From Porpolomopsis calyptriformis (taxonomy: Eukaryota > Basidiomycota > Agaricomycetes > Agaricales > Hygrophoraceae), in assembly GCA_951640195.1 (NCBI GenBank), contig OX621164.1:1097098-1161097 (forward strand): a DNA stretch of 64,000 bases, in the 5' to 3' direction. The position numbers and the translations under genes were made by a program. Every line of letters starts with the position of its first letter. Position 1 is the stretch's first letter. Positions 56,747-64,000 of the stretch are shown here, piece after piece. Below the pieces are notes generated by a model. It was not told the DNA's origin, ran no database searches, and was given only the letters and a program-made list of their open reading frames with translations.

Positions 56747-58677
56747 CTACTGAACCACCTCGCCCGAGCGTTCATCGGAGAACTGCGGGACCATCAGAGT
56801 CTCGGCCCAAGTAGAGTCTGGATTCTTGCTATGTGCAGCCGCTCGCAGGTTGAGAATGAGCCGGCAGGCCTGCGATGAAAAAAAAAGGATAAGCTATGAG
56901 AAAATATTTATATTAATCACTCACACAGATCGCGTAGACCGTGATAACCCATCTGAGAACGAGATAGTACAAATTTTTTGGAGGGTGGTCGTCGTTAGCA
57001 AGAGCAAGTTAGAAGATGGTGAGAAGTGAATTTAGGCTCACGGGAGGGCTATAGTTTGCAGGGGGCCCGGGATCGTGGTCGAGGTTACTGTCGAGACAAG
57101 CGTCACAGCTGCGGAGGTAGGTGTGATCGGGTTATAATACGATAGATTTGAAAGCCCATCTTACCAAATATACTAAGAGGGGAAAACAAAAAACGGAATG
57201 ATGGGTATAAATGATCTACAAATGATGCGAATACAGGGAAACGACTTGCAGGAAAAAGAACAGTGTTCCATCTCGGTAAAAGGCTACCAAGATAGGCGAG
57301 AAGGTCTGCCACTCGGTCATTTTAAGTTGATAACGGCAAGCCTTGAATGCGTGAATGTCCTTCCAGAATTTGAAGCAGGTCAGCAGGAAAAACATCGCTA
57401 GAGAAGAGATGAAAATGAGACATTGAGAACGTGGACTGATTGCGAGCGGCATACTTGCGGTAAGCAAACAAAATGTCCTGGTTATCATTAAAAAAGTAGA
57501 AGTGTTACTGTGTTATCGAATAAGCGTATGGACTTACCAGGGTATGATGACGTTTTCGACGCGCACGAGGTTTGAGAAGCATCCTGTGAAACCGACCGGC
57601 AGCTCGATAACGCTTCCAGCAGCCTTAACAGACGACAATATAGAGAAATACATCCCCGTCTGCATGATAGTTGTGAGGTCTCGTCATGAGGTTCGCAGTG
57701 GCAATGTGACTGACCGCGAACTCTCCTAATTAAGGACAAATAAAATTGGTAAACGGGTAGACTCAGGGGACAATCAATGACTGACCTGAGAGCATGACAA
57801 CAAGAAGAACCAGTACTAACGAACTCTTTTCAGAAAAAGGGGGGGGAAAAGTAGGTACAATCCATACTTTTAGTGCTTCTCCCATAAAGGGCGTGGATTC
57901 TCATGATGAGAATGACATTAATAACCACCTCGAAGACTACCGGTCCACCCCTCAAATCCATGTCAGTGTTTCCCCCGAGAGGCAGTTGATGCAACTTACA
58001 ATGAATAAGACCAGAAATAGAACTGACAGCTGCGGACACGATGAGGAAAAAAAACAACCTCGCAAACAGAAATCCTTACAGCTTAAAGGCTGTCAGAAAG
58101 TTATAATGAAAGATGGGACATGCTCACGTGTAAATTAAATCCGGGGGATACTGCGACTGTAGATAGGCGGGCGAGCTCTAATGTATATTCGTACAGGTAT
58201 TATAAACGTACCTCCCATAGAAAATCTGTTAGAAAGTCAACAAAGGAGTTGACGGATAGTACACGGCGGCCTTACATGAGATGAACAAGACCATAATATC
58301 TTGCGAAAATGTACAGAGCTTTTGGGAGGGACCAGTTGGTTCTAAGTGGACGGATAATTGAAATTAAGTTTGAGATGTATTGACTGCTTACTGCCAGATG
58401 TACCGAACCTATCGCAAGTTAATCAGGGTTTGAAAATCAGTAAAGCGGTTCATTAGACTACTGACCTCGTCCCCGAAGGTTAAAATCGTATCATATACGA
58501 GTACAACCACTGCAGCGACTGTGAAGCACCATGAGGTCGGCAAGAACGGTGACCAAAAACGTGCATACGTTGCCAGTAGTTCGTTAGGTGGAGTTGACTC
58601 AAGGCTAAAAGCAAGGCGTCATACTCAGCGGTGACATTGGCTTCCTGCGCCAAAGTCAAAACGGGAAGGAAGGGCAT
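56747..58677 (-). CDS. DUF6533-type integral membrane protein, copy 1
   Basis: A mushroom-specific seven-helix protein of unknown function. First exons (minus strand) fit well: 58569-58677, 58466-58518, 58392-58408, 58276-58341, 58212-58225 and 58128-58156. They read LALSQLHLTNYWQ, LAAVVVLVYDTILTFGDEV, RYIWQTNWSLPKALYIFARY and YGLVHLM, the DUF6533 signature. Later pieces are GPVVFEVVINVILIMRIHAL near 57900, MTEWQTFSPILVAFYRDG near 57300 and the tail ACRLILNLRAAAHSKNPD, ending in SGEVVQ with the stop at 56747. I could not fix every middle and 3' exon edge. No stop forces me to call it broken. The second copy lies 4.1 kb downstream. Confidence 0.72.
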
Positions 58678-59179
58678 GAGTGAATGGATGTGTTGCCAAT
58701 TTGCAAGGGCTATCCATGTTTTGTATCAGCTGGAAATGTAACCATAATGCGATGAACGTCCACTGTGATTAAACTACGATGGCATCAGATAGTTTAGACC
58801 TGGAGGATGATCTCGGTTGTAGCCATCGAGAGATGGTGGATGATTAAGAGACGAGGCACTGCCGCCACAACCTAAACTAAGCGCCCGAACAGTCGTTCCT
58901 ACAGTAATAGGAAGTCGGATCGCGGGAACGATTCGCATGAACGATTCGTGAATCGCATGTCTATCTCTTCCCAATATACTCACCAATATTGTTGACCTTT
59001 TAGAAGACGGTATCGAGTTGGAAGCAAGTTTCGGGTGAATCACACCATCAAAGTTGGTTTGAATATGAATGTATCTGCTTTTGAATAGAATCGCTGCAAA
59101 AATCACAATTGTTGAGTGAGTAGTGATTGAGGATACGCGTAGCTCATACTTACAGCCTTGCTGATCACAACATGTCAAG
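58678..59179. other. intergenic region upstream of DUF6533 copy 1
   Basis: About 500 bases between the DUF6533 start and the ATP11 relic. It aligns with 62779-63207 in unit B, with many small changes. It would contain the promoters of the two divergent genes. Confidence 0.5.
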
Positions 59180-59573
59180 ATGTCGGGTTTCGCTCACGTG
59201 AATTCCTTTATTTCCGTGGTGAACGGATTTTCAACGCCACAGTCTATGCGTTTCATCAAATACACACCACACCGGCCTTCAACCCTCTTCCGAATTTCTC
59301 CATGGGTGATCCCAAAGGCTGTACCCTTTTCTCTGCTACGAGTGTGCATCACGTTGGGGCAGACTATGAAGCAAAATACACGGAAAAGCCCGATCGGCAT
59401 GTACTCGTATGAGAACTCAGTTTTTCTCGTTGTCTTCTGTCATGAACATGACGGAAACAAATCCTTGGCTCATACAGGAAGAGATTGAGCGTTACTGAGC
59501 TAAAAGCAAAGGTTCGGGAGGAGATCAGATGGAAACAAGCCCCACAAAGACAGTTCAACCATTCGTGTATGCA
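59180..59573 (+). pseudogene. broken 5' fragment of ATP11
   Basis: It matches the intact ATP11 at 63208 onward: a similar start (MSGFAHVNSFISVVNGFSTP), then MRFIKYTPHRPSTLFRISPW and PKAVPFSLLRVCI. A deletion before the DYEAKY codons shifts the frame. The exon-2 part keeps [13 protein letters not shown] but loses about 75 bases inside, and the sequence ends at the first bases of intron 2 (attcgtgtatg). It then runs directly into eIF4A sequence. It cannot make functional Atp11. Confidence 0.8.
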
Positions 59574-60725
59574 CAGGCCCAGTTCGGCACCGGGATGACC
59601 GCCACCTTCTCTGTCTCGATCTTGCAGAAGCTAGATGTGTCCAAGCACCGAACTCGGGCCATCATCCTTTGCGAACTTGCTCTCCAAACCCACAAAGTCG
59701 TCGTCACCCTAAGCGACTACATGGACATCACCGCCCTCGCCTGCGTCGGAGGCACCGATTTCAGGAACGATTTGGCCAATCTTAAGCAAGGCGCCCATGT
59801 CGTCGTTGGTACTCCCGGGCGAGTACTCGATATAATTAAACGTGGATTACTCAAGACCACAGCAGTTTTCATATTATGCTTGGATGAGGCGGATGAGATG
59901 CTCTCCCAAGGTTTCCAAGACCAAGTTCACGACATTTTCCAGTCCCTTCCCAGTGAGGTTCAAGTCTCCCTGTTCTCTGCCACTATGCCCGCAGCCGTCC
60001 TAGACGTGACCAGGAAGTTCATGCGTGATCCGGTCCGCATCCTGGTTAAGAGGGATGAGCTCACCCTTGAAGGAATCAAGCAGTTTTATATCGCAGCCGG
60101 TGAAGAGTGGAAGCTTGACACACTCTGTGATATCTACGAGACCATCACTATTGCCCAAGCCGTCATCTTCTGCAACACGAGGAGGCGCGTCAACCTCTTG
60201 ACGGAGGAAATGAAGGTAAGTATTGTCAAGCCTTCGTCGATCGGTCGGTCGGTCTCCCTCTCATATTGTTTTCTTCGACAAGCACGGTGAGATGCAATGC
60301 GCAACCGCGAGATTCTCATGAAGGAATTCCGCTCAGGCTCGACGCGCGTGCTGATCACGACCGACCTCCTTGCACGAGGGATCGACGTCCAGCAAATCTT
60401 GCTCATCATAAACTATGATGTTCCCGTCCGGGTTGAGAACTACATCCACCTCATCGGCCGTGGTGCCTAATTCGGCCGCAAGGGCGTCGCTATCAATTTC
60501 GTAACGGATGCAGATATCAAGATCATGAGGAGTGTCAAACGTGAGTGTCCGACGTTCAGGCGTGTAACCCTGAGAGCCTCTGACATATTCTCTTGTATTT
60601 AGAATTTAACAGCACTCAATTTGACGAGATGCCGGTCAATGTTGCGTAAGTGCCTTGTTACAAGCTTATTTTCGGGATCTACTCTAATACCCCGGATCCA
60701 GTGACTTCATTTGACTTGCCTTGCT
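59574..60725 (+). pseudogene. broken partial copy of eIF4A (exons 4-7)
   Basis: Closely similar to eIF4A at 52126-53310, but without exons 1-3 and most of the Q motif. The Walker A lysine is changed (GTGMT instead of GTGKT). A 9-base deletion removes part of PTREL, and a 27-base deletion removes the end of exon 4, just before the intron. A TAA at 60468-60470 interrupts the motif VI region. A 253-codon open frame (59529-60290) joins ATP11-derived and eIF4A-derived bases. As a helicase it must be dead; whether it is transcribed is unknown. Confidence 0.88.
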
Positions 60726-60856
60726 AACTGAATTTCTTCCGGTGTATTTTCCGAGATAGGCACGTCAATAATGTCGACTGGAACCTATTACAAAGGTTAT
60801 CATGTGCGGATTAGTGTTTCGACTATTGATAGCCTTGCTTCACAAACCACCTCACC

Positions 60857-62778
60857 TCAGCTTTCATCGGAGAACCGCGGGACCATCAGAGTTTCCGCCC
60901 ATGTAGAATCTGGATTCTTGCTATACGCAGCCGCTCGCAGGTTGAGAATGAGTCGACAGGCCTGCGATGAAATAAGTTGGAGCGGTATGGAAGGATATTT
61001 TAACTCACACAGATCACGTAGATGGTGATGACCCATCTGAGAGTGAAATATTACAATTTCAGGTGTCGTCACCGTAAGCAGGCTAGATGGTGAGAAGTGA
61101 ATTCAGGCTCACGGGAGAGCTATAGTTTGGAGAGGGTTCAGGATCGTGGTGGTGGCTACTGTCGAGACGAGCGTCACGGCTGGGCGTGGTCGGGTTATAG
61201 ATGTAAAAGACTATAGATTCGAAAGTCGTTCTCACCAAATATGCTAGGAGGGGGGGGGAAAAGGTTTCATAAGTGTAAATGGTCTGTGAATGTTAATACA
61301 AGGGAACAACTTGCAGGAAGAAGAATAGAGTTCCATCTCGGTAGAAGGCTATCAAGACAGGCGAGAAGCTCCACCAATCGGTCATTTTAATTGGACGACA
61401 ACAGGTCTTGAATGCATGAAGGTCCTTCCAGAATCTGAAACATGTCATCAGGAAGAACATCGCTAAAGATGTGGGGAGAGGGATGAAATGAGACAATTGA
61501 AAACGTGAATCCATTAAGTGCTGCTAACAATCACATACTCGCGGCAAGCAAACAAAACGTCCTGGGTATCGTAAAAAAAATACAAGTTAACGTGTTATGA
61601 TCCAGGGTGTTCGAATAAACAAATGGGCTTACCAGGGTATGATGACGTTTTCGACACGCACGAAGGTTGAGAAGCATCCTGTGAAACCGACCGGCAGCTC
61701 GATAACGCTTCCAGCAGCCTTAACAGAGGTTAATACGGAGAAATACATCCCCGTCTAGATGATAATTGTGAGGTTTCATCGTGAGGTTTGCGGTGGCAAT
61801 GTGACTGACCGCAAACTCTCCTAATTAAGAAGGACAAATAACATCAGGAAACGGGTAGACTCAGGGGACAATCAAAGACTGACCTGAGAGCATGACAACA
61901 AGAAGAACCAGTACTAACGAACCCTTATCAGAAAAAGGAGAAAAAGTAGGTACAATCCATACTTTTAGTGCTTCTCCCATAAAGGGCGTGGATTCTCATG
62001 ATGAGAATGACATTAATAACCACCTCGAAGACTACCGGTCCACCCCTCAAATCCATGTCAGTGTTTCCTCCGAGAGGCAGTTGATGCAACTTACAATGAA
62101 TAAGACCAGAAATAGAACTGACAGCTGCGGACACGATGAGGAAAAAAAACAACCTCGCAGACAGAAATCCTTACAGCTTAAAGGCTATCAGATAGTTATA
62201 ATGAAAGATGGAATATGCTCACGTGCAAGTTAAATCCGGGGGATACTGCGACTGTAGATAGGCGGGCGAGCTCTAATGTATATTCGTAGAGGTATTATAA
62301 ACGTACCTCCCATAGAAAATCTGTTAGAAAGTCAACAAAGGAGTTGACGGATAGTACACGGCGGCCTTACATGAGATGAACAAGACCATAATATCTTGCG
62401 AAAATGTACAGAGCTTTTGGGAGGGACCAGTTGGTTCTAAATGGACGGATAATTGAAGATGAGTTGGAGATGCATTGACTGCTTACTGCCAGATGTATTG
62501 AATCTATCGCAAGTTGATCAGGGTTTGAAACTTAGAGAAGGGGTTCAGTAGACTACCGACCTCATCCCCAAAGGTCAAAATTGTGTCGTAGACAAGTACA
62601 ACCACTGCAGCGACTATGAACCGTGATGAGATTGGCATGAAAATGAAAAGGTGGCGAAAGAGTGCGTACCCTGGAAGTAGTTGGTCAAGTGGAGTTGACT
62701 CAAAGCTAAAAGGAGTGTGTCATAGTCGGCGTGGACAGTGGCCTCCTGCGCCAAAGTCAAAACGGGAAGGAAAGGCAT
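60857..62778 (-). CDS. DUF6533-type integral membrane protein, copy 2
   Basis: Paralogue of copy 1. The start MPFLPVLTLAQEATVHADYD and LLLALSQLHLTNYFQ lead, after the first intron, to VAAVVVLVYDTILTFGDE. A near-identical middle and 3' part follow (for example ISGLIHCKLHQLPLGGN in the same place as in copy 1). The tail reads WAETLMVPRFSDES and ends at a TGA at 60857-60859, six residues earlier than copy 1 (SDERSGEVVQ). Splice sites of the first introns are kept with changed bases. The middle exon edges remain unresolved, so the coordinates give the outer limits only. Function is unknown. Confidence 0.7.
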
Positions 62779-63207
62779 GAATGAAGGATGTGTTGCCAGC
62801 GTCCAAAGGCTATCCATGTTTTGTATCAGCTGGAAATGTAGCCATAATGCTAGTCTGTGATTCAACTACGATGGCATCAGGTAAGTTAGACCTAGAGAAC
62901 TCAGACATTATGATCTCAGTTGCAGTCATCGAGAGATGGTGGATGATTGACAGACGCCGCAACCCAAATCAAGCGCTCGAAAACTCGTTCCTACGGTAAT
63001 GAGAGGTCAGGTCGCGGGAACGATTCGCGGGAACGATCCGAGTGAATCGCATGTCTATCCCTTCCCAATATATTATCAGCACCCATATTTCGACCTTGTT
63101 GAAGACAGTACCGGGTGAATCACTCCATCCAAGATAGAATGGCTGCAAAAGACCACAAGTCGTCGGTGAACAAGTAGCGATTGAGGACAGCCCTTGCTGA
63201 TCACACG

Positions 63208-64000
63208 ATGGCTGTTAGCTTCGTTCACATTAATTACCGTGGGAACGGCATTTCAACACAGCAGCTTATGCGTTTCATCAAACCAACATCACCTTCGACC
63301 TGCTTCCGAATTTCTCCATGGGCAACCCCAAAAGCTGTACCCTTTTCTCTGCTACGGGGAGTGTGCATCGCGTCGGGACAAAATACAGACTATGAAGCAA
63401 AATACGCGGAAAAGCTCGATCGGCGCGCACGAGAGTGAGAACTGTCAGTTTTTCTCGCCGTCTTCTCTCATGAACTGACGGAAAAAATCCTTGGTTCATG
63501 CAGGAAGGGACTGAGCATTACTGAGCTCAAGGCGAAGGTCCGGGAGGAGGAGATCAGCCGGAAACAAGCTTTAGCTCTTAAAGCCTCCGCATCCTCTCCG
63601 GCCGCAGAATCGAACAAGTCTTCTCCCACTCCAACTCCCCGCAAAGACGGCGCTCCCATTCGTGTATGTCCTACTTCATCCCTCATGTCCTTCTTCAACT
63701 CTGATTGAAAAATGCCAGCCCCTTTCCTCGTTCCTCGATGTCTCCCGCCTCTTCGCGACACCTCACACACCAACACAGATATCCGCGCTCTGGATGGCAT
63801 ACCACGCCTCACGTGCAGGCGGGACAGGGCGCGGGTATCTCTGCGCATGCATCCCGGTCGACGCATACAACAAAATGATCCGTGTCGCTGCTCAATACCC
63901 GACGTTTATCATCCCCATGCCGCGTGAAGGCACAGGACATGCAACCAAGGGAAATCACGTCGCATATGAGTTTTATTTCTTGCAGTGGGCGTTCCACGGT
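63208..64000 (+). CDS. ATP11: F1-ATPase assembly factor Atp11, 5' part
   Basis: Atp11 is a mitochondrial matrix chaperone that binds the F1 beta subunit during ATP synthase assembly. Exons 63208-63434, 63504-63663 and 63719 to the window end. The N-terminus is basic and rich in Ser/Thr/Arg (MRFIKPTSPSTCFRISPW), fitting a mitochondrial presequence. Then come [31 protein letters not shown], a Ser/Pro linker and PLSSFLDVSRLFATP. ISALWMAYHASRAG and GYLCACIPVDAYNKMIRVAA follow, and the window ends in YEFYFLQWAFHG, all typical Atp11. The C-terminal part lies beyond the window. A broken copy of exons 1-2 is at 59.2-59.6 kb. Confidence 0.92.

Larger units (their letters stand above)
52126..59573. repeat. 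segmental duplication, unit A (with insert)
   Basis: Unit A runs from inside eIF4A exon 4 through a DUF6533 membrane-protein gene into the first exons of an ATP11 copy. The matching unit B is 59574-63668. Unit A is longer because about 3.2 kb (about 53380-56600), containing the NACHT-ankyrin gene, is present only here. The match is seen in coding, intron and flanking DNA. Confidence 0.8.
59574..63668. repeat. segmental duplication, unit B
   Basis: Unit B contains the broken eIF4A, DUF6533 copy 2 and the start of intact ATP11. It begins exactly where the ATP11 fragment of unit A ends, and its far end corresponds to that breakpoint in ATP11 intron 2 (about 63668). Its length is about 4.1 kb. 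Confidence 0.8.

Noticed and set aside
57794..58138. 114-residue plus-strand open frame, matched by a similar one at 61892-62233
   Set aside because: The pair is antisense to the duplicated DUF6533 genes. Its conservation follows from the duplication and the coding sequence on the other strand.

Overview
The window is nuclear DNA of a filamentous fungus, almost certainly a basidiomycete of the class Agaricomycetes. Nearly every gene is broken by many short introns (about 50-65 bases, GT-AG, two of them GC-AG). Genes are packed on both strands. Several families are typical of mushrooms: DUF6533-type seven-helix membrane proteins, a NACHT-ankyrin STAND protein, alanine-rich secreted proteins, and a dynein heavy chain that starts about 1,150 residues late, as expected where this chain is encoded by two genes. 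All calls come from reading the sequence and joining exons by hand. In nearly every multi-exon model the exon lengths sum to a whole number of codons, which is a strong internal check.

Layout. 1-18 kb holds housekeeping genes: the 3' end of the DEAD-box helicase SUB2, a PHO85-type CDK, the UTP5/WDR43 nucleolar WD protein, an MFS transporter, two unrecognised low-complexity proteins, mitoribosomal protein mL43, a serine-rich unknown, MGR2/ROMO1, PEX10 and Sm protein E. 18.4-29.8 kb is one 21-exon gene for the motor half of cytoplasmic dynein heavy chain (3,455 residues). It is followed by homoserine kinase. 31-38.3 kb carries two same-strand paralogues of an alanine-rich secreted protein, separated by about 3.8 kb of gene-poor DNA with an ankyrin relic. 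38.7-51.6 kb holds a GPP/DOG-like HAD phosphatase, the p23 co-chaperone, a small membrane protein, MDV1, a 2-oxoglutarate oxygenase, ERG5 (CYP61), a single-pass membrane protein, an unknown and a small mitochondrial-looking protein.

51.8-64 kb is the most dynamic part. Translation factor eIF4A, a DUF6533 membrane protein and ATP11 lie in a tandem segmental duplication of about 4.1 kb. At the internal junction a broken ATP11 runs into a broken eIF4A. The first unit also contains about 3.2 kb absent from the second, and this holds an intact NACHT-ankyrin gene with nine nearly identical 99-bp repeats.

Functional themes are mixed rather than pathway-like: translation and RNA (SUB2, UTP5, SmE, eIF4A, mL43), mitochondria and peroxisomes (MGR2, MDV1, ATP11, PEX10), transport along microtubules (dynein), metabolism (THR1, ERG5, HAD phosphatase) and a self/non-self type receptor. 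Many neighbours are divergent pairs with 30-205 bp between start codons, so shared promoters are likely.
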